Of a stretch of 39,033 nucleotides of DNA, positions 14,075 to 21,839 are shown piece by piece. The translations under genes and the position numbers were made by a program. The stretch's first letter is position 1, and the number at the start of each line of letters is the position of its first letter. This DNA is from Bacillota bacterium (GTDB lineage: Bacteria; Bacillota; Clostridia; Christensenellales; SZUA-584), in NCBI GenBank assembly GCA_023399095.1, contig JAEWQS010000038.1:1-39033 (forward strand), in the 5' to 3' direction. Below the pieces are notes generated by a model. The model had not been told where the DNA came from. It searched no databases and worked only from the letters and a program-made list of their open reading frames with translations.

Positions 14075-15025
14075 ATGAAACCACACGAATTGAGTTTTCA
14101 ATCGTCCGACGGGATAGTTATCCATGGCTATAGGTGGGACGCAGACGAACCCAAAGCGGCGGTACAGATTGTGCACGGCGCGATTGAGCATGCCATGCGC
14201 TACGACGATTTCGCCAATGCGCTTTGTGCGCAGGGCTTCGTGGTCTACGCTTGTGACTTAAGGGGCCATGGGCGCACGGCCGGACCCCCCGAAAATGTCA
14301 CGTATTTAGGAGACAAGGACGGCGGCTTTAATGGGGCTGTGGAAGATATTCATATCCTTACACAGCGCATGCGCGAAGAAAACCCGAGGCTGCCTGTATT
14401 TCTATTGGGACACAGCATGGGTTCGCTGATAGCGCGGGTATACGCGTCGCGCTATGGAAATGAGCTAAGCGGCCTTATCCTCACAGGCACAGGGCGAGTG
14501 AGCCCGCCTTTGATCGCACTGGTGCGTGGCATGGCGAGAATCTCCGTGAAGCTGCGCGGACGGCGGCACCGATCGCCTTTTTTGCATAAGCTCGTATTCG
14601 GTACGCTCAACAGGCCGTTTAAGGGCGAAACGGGCAGCGAATTTATCTGCTCGGACGAGGAAGTCGTCAAGGCGTATGCGGCAGATCCGTATTGCGGCAA
14701 TCTGTCCACCGCGGCGTTCATCTATGAGCTGCTGGGCGGAACGCGCGCCGCTTCTGTTAAAGAGACGTTTGAGCGATATCCCAAAAACCTGCCGCTGTTT
14801 ATCGGTGCGGGTGAGTTCGACAGCATGGGCGGCAGCGGTTTGAAGGCTGTCAAACAAGACGTGCAGGATTTTAAAAAAGCGGGCGCTGCCGATTTTGAGT
14901 TTAAGATATACGAAGGCATGCGCCATGAGATACTTAATGAAAAGCAAAAACAGCGGGTGTATGAGGATATCATCGCCTGGCTGAAAGACAGAACAAAGCC
15001 ACAGCTTGAGGAGAGACAGGTTTGA
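14075..15025 (+). CDS. Monoacylglycerol-lipase-like alpha/beta hydrolase
   Basis: A 316-residue cytoplasmic serine hydrolase of the Hydrolase_4 (lysophospholipase/monoglyceride lipase) group. The nucleophile elbow is GHSMGS with Ser114; the oxyanion HG pair is at residues 34-35; the DLRGHGRT motif (from Asp61) is the typical segment of this group. The C-terminal GAGEFDSMGG and YEGMRHEILNE supply the likely Asp and His of the triad. No signal peptide. GGGGGT precedes the ATG. The stop overlaps the start of the oxidoreductase gene. Its substrate is inferred; cleaving monoacylglycerol would feed glycerol metabolism, which fits the divergent GlpP gene. Confidence 0.85.
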   Translation: MKPHELSFQSSDGIVIHGYRWDADEPKAAVQIVHGAIEHAMRYDDFANALCAQGFVVYACDLRGHGRTAGPPENVTYLGDKDGGFNGAVEDIHILTQRMREENPRLPVFLLGHSMGSLIARVYASRYGNELSGLILTGTGRVSPPLIALVRGMARISVKLRGRRHRSPFLHKLVFGTLNRPFKGETGSEFICSDEEVVKAYAADPYCGNLSTAAFIYELLGGTRAASVKETFERYPKNLPLFIGAGEFDSMGGSGLKAVKQDVQDFKKAGAADFEFKIYEGMRHEILNEKQKQRVYEDIIAWLKDRTKPQLEERQV

Positions 15026-16146
15026 AGGAGTACAAGGTCGGTCTATTGGGACTCGGCGGCATCGGGCGTGTTCACGCCTATGCGCTTAGCGCACTGCCGC
15101 ATTACTATGACCTTCCGTTTAAGGTGACACTGGGCGGTGTTTACAACCGCACGTACGAAAAGGCGTTGGACGCGGTGGATAAGCTCGGGTTTGAGTCTGC
15201 GGCGAGAACGCCCGAAGAGATGATTTCGCGAAGCGATATCGACGCGGTTTGTATCTGCTTGCCTAACCATCAGCACGAGGAATATGCCATCAAAACGCTG
15301 GAGGCGGGCAAGCATCTTTACTGTGAAAAGCCACTGTGCTTAAGCTATGAGGGCGCGCAAAAGATTGGCGAAGCAGCCAAAAAGGCAGGCGTTAAAGCGC
15401 AGATTGTGTTCCACAATCGGTTCTTTCCGGCTGTGATGCGCGCCAAACAACTGATGGAAGAGGGGCGCATCGGGCGGCTGTACAGCTTTGAGGCCAAGTA
15501 CTACCATTCGACTAACATCGATGAGGACAAGCCTTTTAACTGGCGTTTTTCCAAGGACATTGCCGGCGGCGGTACGCTTTTCGATATGGGATCGCATGTA
15601 ATAGATATTGTATCATACCTCTGCGGCCGGTATGCGCGTGTGAACGCAGCGATGCAGACGGCAATAAAATCGCGGTTTGACGGCAGCGCACAGCGTCGCG
15701 TGGATGTGGACGATGCGGTTTATATCACAGCGGAGCTGCAAAACGGTGCGTTTGGTACGATCATTGCATCTAAGCTGGCCACGGGTACCAACGACGAGTT
15801 AGAGTTTCGGCTTTTCGGAGACAAGGGCGCCATGCGGTTTTCCACGGAAAGCCCGAACCATCTTGAGTTTTATGACAATGCCGATAAAGGCGGCTCTTAC
15901 GGCGGAGAAAAGGGTATGAAGCTGATAGAGTCGTATCAGCGCTTTGACCCGCCCGGCGGTACTATGCCGTCGCCCAAGTCATCGGTCGGCTGGGTGAGGG
16001 CACACGCGCACAGTATGTATACATTTTTCGAGTCTGTGCACAGCGGCAAAGACTGCAATCCGTCTATTGAGGACGGCATATATAACCAGTATGTACTGGA
16101 GAAGGTGTCCGAATCTGCAGCGGACGGCATATGGAAGATGCTTTAA
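15022..16146 (+). CDS. Gfo/Idh/MocA family oxidoreductase
   Basis: A 374-residue NAD(P)-dependent dehydrogenase. The Rossmann motif GLGGIGRVHA lies at residues 9-18, followed by DIDAVCICLPNHQHEEYA and the family hallmark CEKPL with its catalytic-region lysine. The C-terminal alpha/beta domain includes GGGTLFDMGSHVIDI with the usual Asp and His. Substrates in this family are mostly sugars, inositols or their derivatives; the actual one cannot be told. TTG is used as the start: it overlaps the upstream stop (TTTGA) and GAGGAGAG lies 7 bases upstream. It is part of one operon with the hydrolase. Confidence 0.88.
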   Translation: MKEYKVGLLGLGGIGRVHAYALSALPHYYDLPFKVTLGGVYNRTYEKALDAVDKLGFESAARTPEEMISRSDIDAVCICLPNHQHEEYAIKTLEAGKHLYCEKPLCLSYEGAQKIGEAAKKAGVKAQIVFHNRFFPAVMRAKQLMEEGRIGRLYSFEAKYYHSTNIDEDKPFNWRFSKDIAGGGTLFDMGSHVIDIVSYLCGRYARVNAAMQTAIKSRFDGSAQRRVDVDDAVYITAELQNGAFGTIIASKLATGTNDELEFRLFGDKGAMRFSTESPNHLEFYDNADKGGSYGGEKGMKLIESYQRFDPPGGTMPSPKSSVGWVRAHAHSMYTFFESVHSGKDCNPSIEDGIYNQYVLEKVSESAADGIWKML

Positions 16147-16196
16147 GAGGCACGCCCCATTGGGAGCGCGTCTATAATAGAAGGGAGAGTTGGCTG

Positions 16197-16517
16197 ATGC
16201 TCTTGGATGCGAATTATGATGAGAGCCTAACCAGATGGGATGTGCGTCTTTATGGGGAGGTAGACATCTATAACTCAGAAAGCTTAAAATCTGAGCTGCA
16301 TGCACTGGTTGACGACAAAAAAGCGGATATCGTACTCGACTGTACCAGTCTCAAGTACATCGATTCGACAGGGCTTGGCGTTCTGGTGAGCGCGCTGAAA
16401 AAGGTCAAAGAAGCGAAAAAGCAAATCAGCATTATCAACTTGAAGCCGTATATCGCCAAGATATTTACACTGACGGGACTTGATAAAATTTTCCTTATCG
16501 AGGTGGATGAAACGTGA
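16197..16517 (+). CDS. STAS-domain anti-sigma factor antagonist
   Basis: A 106-residue SpoIIAA/RsbV-type protein. The domain pattern is complete: WDVRLYGEVDIYNSESLK at the start, DIVLDCTSLKYIDSTGLGVL in the middle with Ser57 as the phosphorylated residue, and an ISIINLK strand. When unphosphorylated such proteins pull the kinase off its sigma factor. ATG 16197 is preferred to the in-frame ATG 16131 because AAGGGAGAG (16181-16189) fits it and the extra 22 residues overlap the upstream gene and do not belong to the fold. The stop overlaps the GTG of the next gene. Confidence 0.9.
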   Translation: MLLDANYDESLTRWDVRLYGEVDIYNSESLKSELHALVDDKKADIVLDCTSLKYIDSTGLGVLVSALKKVKEAKKQISIINLKPYIAKIFTLTGLDKIFLIEVDET

Positions 16518-16882
16518 ACGGCGACGTGATACGTATGCAGCTGCCGGCTCGGCCCGACTATATTCTCGCTGTGAGGCTTACGGTGTCTGCGGTGGCCCAA
16601 CGTGTGGGGTTTAATATTGAAGATATTGAGGATTTGAAGGTCGCGAGTGCCGAGGCATGCACATTACTTCTTGCGGGCCGACCGCAGATGATTGATATTT
16701 GCCTGACCGTTGACGATGGACTTGTGGTGGAGTTTGAGGCATCGGGTTTTTCAGGCGGCGCTGCTGATACGGATGAAAAAGACGGAATGAGTCAATATTT
16801 ACTGGATGCGCTCGTTGATACATGTGAGTTGAAAGATGACAGCGGCGTGATCCATGGTGTTAGGCTGAAAAAAACATTGTGA
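16514..16882 (+). CDS. RsbW-like anti-sigma protein with degenerate ATP site
   Basis: A 122-residue GHKL-fold protein in the position of SpoIIAB/RsbW, the kinase and sigma-binding partner. The N-box is DLKVASAEACTLL: Glu47 is kept but the metal-binding Asn that should follow EACT is Leu51. The usual D-x-G-x-G box is replaced by FEASGFSGGAADT, and the GxGL motif reads GMSQYLL. The overall strand and helix order and the C-terminal DSGVIHGVRLKK still fit the family. It may therefore bind sigma without being a kinase, or be regulated by the intact homologue at 17745. GTG start, overlapping the STAS stop. Confidence 0.72.
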   Translation: MNGDVIRMQLPARPDYILAVRLTVSAVAQRVGFNIEDIEDLKVASAEACTLLLAGRPQMIDICLTVDDGLVVEFEASGFSGGAADTDEKDGMSQYLLDALVDTCELKDDSGVIHGVRLKKTL

Positions 16883-16901
16883 TATATTATTGGGGAAGCT
16901 T

Positions 16902-17645
16902 ATGAGTGAGCGGTGGTCGGATTTGGGCGAACAGTCGCTTTTTGAGCGCTACGAGAAAAGCCGGGATGAATCACTGAGAAACTACATACTGGAGAAATAT
17001 CTGTACATCGCGGAGATTGTTGCAAAGAAATTTGTGGGCAGAGGCGTTGAGTTCGACGACCTTTTTCAGGTGGCGTCTCTTGCCTTGGTGAAAGCACTCG
17101 ATCGATTTGAGAGCGATCGCGGCGTGAAATTTGCGAGCTTCGCAACGCCGACGCTCGTCGGAGAGATTAAGAACTACTTTCGCGATAAAACACGTATGAT
17201 TCGCATTTCGCGGCGTGAAAGCGAGATGATCAGAAAGCTTGATGACGCAAAAGGCGTTCTTGCCGCAAGGTTTGGACACAGCGCCACACCCGAACAGATG
17301 GCGGAATATTTGGGGCTTAGCGTGGAACGCGTATTAGAGCTTATGGAAGCCCAATCGGCCGGTTACGCGGCGTCACTGGACAATTATATCGCGCTCAATG
17401 AAGACACGAAGTTCATCAAACTCGTGGGCTGTACGGACAACGCCTATGAGAAAATTGAGGACCACGACTTTCTGGCCTACTGTTTCGAGCATTTAAGCGA
17501 TATCGAGAAGCAAGTGATTCAGCAGCGGTACGAGCATGATTTAAGTCAGCGCGAGGTGGCCGCCATGCTGGGTGTCTCGCAAATGTATATATCGCGTATT
17601 GAGCGCAGAATACTCGTCAAGTTTAGAAATTTCTATGAAAAATAG
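16902..17645 (+). CDS. SigB/SigF/SigG-type RNA polymerase sigma factor
   Basis: A 247-residue sigma-70 factor of group 3. Region 2 is clear: EFDDLFQVASLALVKALDRF and GVKFASFATPTLVGEIKNYFRD, followed by the RISRRESEM linker. Region 3 includes ATPEQMAEYLGLSVERVLEL, and region 4 ends with a helix-turn-helix, LSQREVAAMLGVSQMYISRI. The STAS-kinase-sigma order is the classical partner-switching operon spoIIAA-AB-AC or rsbV-rsbW-sigB. Sequence alone does not tell a sporulation from a stress sigma, but a sigma-B-type promoter lies right after the stop. ATG 16902 is chosen over TTG 16890 because GGGGAAG then serves as ribosome site. Confidence 0.88.
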   Translation: MSERWSDLGEQSLFERYEKSRDESLRNYILEKYLYIAEIVAKKFVGRGVEFDDLFQVASLALVKALDRFESDRGVKFASFATPTLVGEIKNYFRDKTRMIRISRRESEMIRKLDDAKGVLAARFGHSATPEQMAEYLGLSVERVLELMEAQSAGYAASLDNYIALNEDTKFIKLVGCTDNAYEKIEDHDFLAYCFEHLSDIEKQVIQQRYEHDLSQREVAAMLGVSQMYISRIERRILVKFRNFYEK

Positions 17646-17671
17646 GTTTAGATGGCTGTGCTAAGGGGTAT
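17646..17671 (+). promoter_or_regulatory. Sigma-B-type promoter
   Basis: GTTTAG (17646-17651), a 14-base spacer and GGGTAT (17666-17671) match the B. subtilis sigma-B consensus (GTTTAA, 12-15 bases, GGGTAT) at all but one position. It begins on the base after the sigma gene's stop codon and drives the RsbW-like gene at 17745. Confidence 0.65.
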
Positions 17672-17679
17672 ATAGATGT

Positions 17680-17733
17680 AAGAAGCACGGTGCGCGCAGG
17701 TTTTTTGGCTGCTCACAATACTTTGTGCTTCTT
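17680..17733 (+). promoter_or_regulatory. Stem-loop leader of the RsbW-like gene
   Basis: AAGAAGCAC (17680-17688) pairs perfectly with GTGCTTCTT (17725-17733), and a small inner stem (GCAG with CTGC) lies in the loop around a T-run. The left arm begins about where transcripts from the sigma-B-type promoter should start; the right arm ends 11 bases before the ATG, where no good ribosome site is visible. Confidence 0.5.
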
Positions 17734-17744
17734 GGTGTCTTTGT

Positions 17745-18149
17745 ATGAAATATGCAAGCCGATATGTGCTTACCTCTATAGATGACATAAAAGAAGTGGT
17801 CAGCGGTGTGCTGAGCGGTGTAGAAAAATCAAAATCGCTCAATGACGAATGCAGGTTTAATATCTCACTCGTCATCAAAGAACTTCTGGGAAACTGCTTT
17901 GAGCATGCAATGCCTTCAAAAAAGGCCCCGGTGAAGCTGAAAGCGGTATTGAAAAATGATTTATTGGCCATCGGCGTGACAGATGGCGGCGGTGGTTTCG
18001 AATATGAAAAAGTTTGTGCCAATATTAGTGCCGACGAAAACGCGCTGCTAAAAGAGCGCGGACGGGGGCTTACGTTGGTGCGTGCGCTGTGCCAGGAAAT
18101 CTGCTATAACAGTATTGGCAACAGTGTTGAGGTTAAAATAGCGTTATGA
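17745..18149 (+). CDS. RsbW/SpoIIAB-like serine kinase, intact ATP site
   Basis: A 134-residue GHKL ATPase of the anti-sigma kinase family. Unlike the homologue at 16514, all ATP boxes are present: N-box VIKELLGNCFEHA (Glu46, Asn50), VTDGGGGFEYE (Asp80) and ERGRGLTLVRAL. It should bind ATP and could phosphorylate the STAS protein at Ser57. It lies 100 bases after the sigma gene behind its own sigma-B-type promoter, an arrangement that would make a feedback loop. The ribosome site is weak (TTGGTG). The gene ends before a terminator at about 18155. Confidence 0.82.
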   Translation: MKYASRYVLTSIDDIKEVVSGVLSGVEKSKSLNDECRFNISLVIKELLGNCFEHAMPSKKAPVKLKAVLKNDLLAIGVTDGGGGFEYEKVCANISADENALLKERGRGLTLVRALCQEICYNSIGNSVEVKIAL

Positions 18150-18154
18150 CATTT

Positions 18155-18187
18155 TCTTTCCGCCTTGCGGAAGGATTCGTGTTTTTT
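18155..18187 (+). terminator. Terminator after the RsbW-like gene
   Basis: CTTTCCGC pairs with GCGGAAGG around a CTT loop (about 18156-18174), followed after a short spacer by a TTTTTT run. It separates the sigma module from the HlyD-like gene. Confidence 0.6.
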
Positions 18188-18194
18188 CTATAAT
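18165..18194 (+). promoter_or_regulatory. Possible promoter of the HlyD-like/yggS/sepF group
   Basis: TTGCGG (18165-18170), 18 bases and TATAAT (18189-18194). The -35 overlaps the terminator hairpin. The -10 is perfect and the -35 moderate. Confidence 0.5.
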
Positions 18195-18260
18195 CATATA
18201 CAAAGGAGTTTCTTTGGCTGCGGAGAAATAGTAATGGAAAGCACCTTGGAAGGGGATTGA

Positions 18261-19442
18261 ATGGCAGTCAGGCGAAAACCGAGAACAAAGTTTTATTTTG
18301 TACTGGGCGCAACTGTCGTGGCCATCGCGGTGATACTTGTGCTGTTGCTGACCTCGCCGGGTACAGTGGCCGTTGAGTGGGCCAGCGCAGAGTTTGATAA
18401 AAGCTACGACATGCTGATCGTTCGTGACGAAGTTGTCTACGAAGCTAAGAATTACGGGAAGACGAACTATATTGCAGTGGAAGGGCAGCCGGTTAGTGTG
18501 GGTGATCCTATCGTTGAAGTGTACGAATGGGGCTACAACGACGAGACGCTCTCAAAGCTGCTTGATCTGCAAAAGACGATCATGAAGTATCAGACCGATG
18601 TTGTCCGTTCAGGTGTCATAGACGAATCGCTGAATGACATTAACAGCCGCATTGACGCCAAAGCGACGGAGATTCAGCAGGCGATAGCTGACAGCAATGC
18701 CTCGGTACTTTTGTCACTAGAGCGCGACATGGAAGCACTGCTCGATGAGCGCATGGCATACCTGAGGGTAAACACCATGCCAGACGATCAGCTTAACGAT
18801 TACTACACGCAAGAGTCTGAGTTGCTGACGCGTTTTGCGGAGTGGCGAAGTCAGCTGGCCGCCAATGAAGCCGGCATCGTGAGCTTTTACTTCGACGGCT
18901 GCGAAGCGCTGATGAACAAACAGAATATCGGCAGCTTCACAAGAGAAGCGCTTGAAGAGGTGCTCGAAGGAAAGACGGTAGAGATACCCGAGAAGGACAA
19001 GGCCTACGCGCCGCTTTATCGCGTGGCCAACGGAAGTGAATGGTTTGTGGTGCTGTTGTCGGACAAAAAGATCAACGAGATGCACATGGGCAACAGTTTT
19101 TCGATTATATTTGAGGATTATCTCGATACACAGTATACCGGTCTTGTTTATAACGTATCAGAGCTTGAACAAAAGGCAGGATACGTGTATACTGTAATGA
19201 TGCAGGATAATATTGGTCCTTTGCTGGGTGAGCGGCGCGTATCAGCGCGGCTTTATGGCGTACAAGAGGGATTAAGTATCCCAAAAGGCTGTGTCAAGAC
19301 CATGGACATGGTCGACTACGTGGAAACGGCTGATGGACAGTACGTGCCTGTACTCATCGTTGCGGACAAGGGTGATACGGTGCTTGTGCAGACTTACGAG
19401 GGTCAACCGACACTTGAGATTGGGCAGCTCATAAGAAGGTAG
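18261..19442 (+). CDS. HlyD-like membrane fusion protein
   Basis: A 393-residue protein with a basic N-terminus, one membrane helix at about 13-31 and a large outer part. After the helix come a lipoyl-like beta segment (VVYEAKNYGKTNYIAVEGQPVSVGDPIVEV read in pieces), a helical coil at about 90-190 (acidic, heptad-like), and a second beta part that ends LPKGC-like (SIPKGCVK) and VLVQTYEGQPTLEIGQLI. This is the adaptor layout of HlyD-type fusion proteins, without a transporter gene nearby. Proteins of this type stand before yggS-sepF in several Clostridia, as I recall. AAGGGG precedes the ATG. Role in envelope biogenesis is an inference. Confidence 0.7.
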   Translation: MAVRRKPRTKFYFVLGATVVAIAVILVLLLTSPGTVAVEWASAEFDKSYDMLIVRDEVVYEAKNYGKTNYIAVEGQPVSVGDPIVEVYEWGYNDETLSKLLDLQKTIMKYQTDVVRSGVIDESLNDINSRIDAKATEIQQAIADSNASVLLSLERDMEALLDERMAYLRVNTMPDDQLNDYYTQESELLTRFAEWRSQLAANEAGIVSFYFDGCEALMNKQNIGSFTREALEEVLEGKTVEIPEKDKAYAPLYRVANGSEWFVVLLSDKKINEMHMGNSFSIIFEDYLDTQYTGLVYNVSELEQKAGYVYTVMMQDNIGPLLGERRVSARLYGVQEGLSIPKGCVKTMDMVDYVETADGQYVPVLIVADKGDTVLVQTYEGQPTLEIGQLIRR

Positions 19443-19458
19443 TTTATTGGAGTCATCA

Positions 19459-20142
19459 ATGACAGATATCGCGAAGAACATCGCAATAATTAAAGAAAGG
19501 GTTGATGCAAGCGCGAAAAAAACAGGAAGAAGCGGAAGCGATATTACAATTGTGGCGGTCAGCAAAACGGTGGACGCCTATGCCGTTGGACAGGCTGTAG
19601 AAGCCGGCATGCGGGATTTTGGCGAAAATTATGTTCAGGAGTATCTGAAAAAACGTGAGGTGATTAAGGATACCTTGAACTGGCATATCATCGGACCTCT
19701 GCAAAGTAATAAGGTGAAGTATATTCTTGACGGAGTATGCTTACTGCATTCGCTGGACAGGCTTTCTCTCGCGCGGGAGATTGAAAGACAGTGCGAAAAT
19801 AAAAGCACGCAGCTCTTTGCGCTTGTGCAGCTTAATATCGGAAATGAACCGACAAAGTCGGGCATATTAGAAGAGGATCTCCAGCGTTTTTTAGAAGACG
19901 TGTCTGTGATGAGGAGGATCCGCTTAAAAGGACTGATGGCAATACCGCCGGCGGCCTTTCAAGCGGATGACAACAGACCATATTTTGAGAAAATGCGCAA
20001 GCTCTTCGACCGCTATAAGGCGGAGTATCCCGAATTCGAATATCTTTCGATGGGTATGTCGGACGATTTTGAAGCTGCGATTGAAGAAGGCTCAAATGTG
20101 GTCAGGATTGGAACGGCCGTGTTTGGAGCGAGGTCAAATTAA
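19459..20142 (+). CDS. yggS: YggS/PLPBP pyridoxal phosphate homeostasis protein
   Basis: A 227-residue PLP-binding TIM-barrel protein (alanine racemase N-terminal fold). The PLP lysine is in ITIVAVSKTVDAY; other family motifs are DFGENYVQEYLKK, WHIIGPLQSNKVK, LVQLNIGNEPTKSG, GLMAIPP, LSMGMSDDFEAAIEEGSN and VRIGTAVFG. It maintains free PLP levels and has no enzyme activity known. The start is ATG 19459, with GGAG at 19449-19452, not the TTG 12 bases earlier. It is followed by sepF after 23 bases, a common pairing in Firmicutes. Confidence 0.95.
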   Translation: MTDIAKNIAIIKERVDASAKKTGRSGSDITIVAVSKTVDAYAVGQAVEAGMRDFGENYVQEYLKKREVIKDTLNWHIIGPLQSNKVKYILDGVCLLHSLDRLSLAREIERQCENKSTQLFALVQLNIGNEPTKSGILEEDLQRFLEDVSVMRRIRLKGLMAIPPAAFQADDNRPYFEKMRKLFDRYKAEYPEFEYLSMGMSDDFEAAIEEGSNVVRIGTAVFGARSN

Positions 20143-20165
20143 AAATTTCAGGGGGTTATAATATC

Positions 20166-20630
20166 ATGGCGAGAGGTTTCTTTAACCGCATACTTGACGC
20201 GGTTGGTCTTGAAGAGGAAGAATTTGAAGGTGAAGAGATGATGGACGAAGAAGAGGGCTTCTTTGAAGATGAAATGGAAGAGCCGGAGGAGGAACAGCGT
20301 TACTCCAGAAGGAAACAGCCCAAAGTGGTGGGGCTTCCAAATTCGGCTGCGAAGATGCGCATGCTGGTATTCCAGCCCAGCAGCTATGAAGAAGCTGAAT
20401 GCATCATCGACAATTTAAAGGCCAGAAAGCCGGTGATCATGAATCTGGATGATCTCGACGTGGAGCTTGGCCAACGGATATTGGATTTTGTCGGCGGCGC
20501 GGTTTATTCGTTAAACGGCGATATAAAAAAAGTCGCCAGAAGCATTTTTGTGGTGGCACCGTCTAATGTGGATGTCGCGCAGAGTGTGGATGAGCGCAGC
20601 AGCCGTGAAGGTTTTAAAAGATTCGATTGA
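20166..20630 (+). CDS. sepF: Cell division protein SepF
   Basis: A 154-residue FtsZ-interacting protein. The N-terminal ARGFFNRILDAVGL is the amphipathic membrane-targeting helix; a very acidic linker follows (residues 17-45, mostly Glu and Asp). The folded SepF domain runs from about residue 58 (AKMRMLVFQPSSYEEAE) through KPVIMNLDDLDVELGQRILDF and GAVYSLNGDIKKVARSIFVVAP. SepF forms rings that anchor and bundle FtsZ and can replace FtsA. AGGGGG stands before the ATG. Gene order yggS-sepF-divIVA supports the call. Confidence 0.95.
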   Translation: MARGFFNRILDAVGLEEEEFEGEEMMDEEEGFFEDEMEEPEEEQRYSRRKQPKVVGLPNSAAKMRMLVFQPSSYEEAECIIDNLKARKPVIMNLDDLDVELGQRILDFVGGAVYSLNGDIKKVARSIFVVAPSNVDVAQSVDERSSREGFKRFD

Positions 20631-20650
20631 TATTTATACACAAATGATAA

Positions 20651-20682
20651 CGACATGCCGCAAGATGCCTTGTGGCATGTCG
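20651..20682 (+). terminator. Strong hairpin between sepF and divIVA, no T-run
   Basis: CGACATGCCGCAAG (20651-20664) and CTTGTGGCATGTCG (20669-20682) make a 14-pair stem with one G-U and a 4-base ATGC loop. No T-run follows on the plus strand, so it may be a processing or attenuation hairpin rather than a simple terminator. Confidence 0.5.
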
Positions 20683-20815
20683 CGTATAGACGCGGGTTTA
20701 GTGGATATATTATTACGGAGACGGACAAACATATCATTTAAATAGAATCAGAGTGTTTGTGAAGTCGGAGCAATATGTTTGGAGCCTGCGAATACGATGG
20801 AAAGGGGTAATTTTC

Positions 20816-21700
20816 GTGCCTTTAACCGTTAAGGATATACTGGAAAAAACGTTTAAAAGGTCCTTTAAGGGCTATGACGAAGATGAAGTCGATAAGTTTT
20901 TAGATCAGGTTATCGATGAGTTTAAGCTGTTACAGAATGAAGTTGTTTCCTTAAAAAGTGAACTTGCCGACGCCAAAGAACATGTGGGCAAGGTCAAACA
21001 TTCGGAAGAGACCATTATGAACACGCTGGTCAGTGCTCAAAAGACATCCGAGCGCATGATCAATGAAGCCAAACGAAAGGCAGAAGTGATTATCAGCAGC
21101 GGGGAAGCCACAGCCAAACAAAAGGCTGAGCAGACGCTGCGTGAGCTCAATGAAGCAAAGAGCAAGATCGAAGAACTGAAAAGCTGCGCTCAAGCGTTTG
21201 CGACGAGTTTTGCAAACATGGTAAACGCGCAGGCAGCTTATTTCGAAAAGACATACAGAAGTTATTTCGGGCAGGATTTTATGCCTCTGGGCGGTATCAA
21301 TACCGATGCGCTGGAGAAGATCGATAGAGAAATTGCGCGAAGCCTTGAAGATATGGGCATTTCAGAAAAAAAAGACGACGAAACAGCTCCCGAAGAGCCG
21401 GATGACGACAGCGAAGCTGAAGATGACAGCGACCATGCAGACGAAGCTGAAAAAAACGATGATAAGTCGGGATACATGGAGCTCTTCGAGATCAACAAGA
21501 TGCTCAGTGATTTTGAAGAAAGCGATGAACCCGCGGGAGGCTCAGCTGACAGCGATGAAGTGATTACAGCTCAACAGAAATACAGCGATTATTCATGGCT
21601 ATATGAGAGCGACGGCAAACAGGGCGAAAATGACGTTGCGTTTAAGGAGCCAAATGACAAGGAAGAGCTTAAGTCGTTGATTGACGAGATTATCGAATAG
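20816..21700 (+). CDS. divIVA: DivIVA-family polar/septal scaffold protein
   Basis: A 294-residue coiled-coil protein that senses curved membrane at poles and septa. The start GTG 20816 is set by the family N-terminus (PLTVKDILEKTFKRSFKGYDEDEVDKFLDQV) and AAAGGGG 8 bases upstream; an ATG at 20753 would add 21 foreign residues. A first coiled coil covers about 30-65, a second about 70-150. Unlike the short B. subtilis protein it carries a long acidic disordered part (residues about 175-230, Glu/Asp-rich) and a separate conserved-looking end (YSDYSWLYESD and KEELKSLIDEIIE). It probably recruits other division or wall proteins. Confidence 0.93.
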   Translation: MPLTVKDILEKTFKRSFKGYDEDEVDKFLDQVIDEFKLLQNEVVSLKSELADAKEHVGKVKHSEETIMNTLVSAQKTSERMINEAKRKAEVIISSGEATAKQKAEQTLRELNEAKSKIEELKSCAQAFATSFANMVNAQAAYFEKTYRSYFGQDFMPLGGINTDALEKIDREIARSLEDMGISEKKDDETAPEEPDDDSEAEDDSDHADEAEKNDDKSGYMELFEINKMLSDFEESDEPAGGSADSDEVITAQQKYSDYSWLYESDGKQGENDVAFKEPNDKEELKSLIDEIIE

Positions 21701-21710
21701 GTCACCAAAA

Positions 21711-21750
21711 GCAGCTGCCGGGCATGTTATGCAGGCGCTGTTTTTTTGCC
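21711..21750 (+). terminator. Terminator after divIVA
   Basis: CAGCTGCC pairs with GGCGCTG with one bulged T over a 14-base loop, followed by TTTTTTTGCCCTTTTTTT. Confidence 0.6.
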
Positions 21751-21839
21751 CTTTTTTTGCATGCCCTGTTTCCAATTCGCACGACAGATAATGTATGAAT
21801 CTGCGTGATTTATCCACACTAATTATAAAGGGGATGAAT

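Noticed and set aside
16131..16196. Longer start for the STAS protein
   Set aside because: It would overlap the oxidoreductase gene and add 22 residues unlike the STAS fold; the ATG at 16197 has a good ribosome site.
20753..20815. Longer start for DivIVA
   Set aside because: The family N-terminus begins at the GTG at 20816, which has its own AAAGGGG site.
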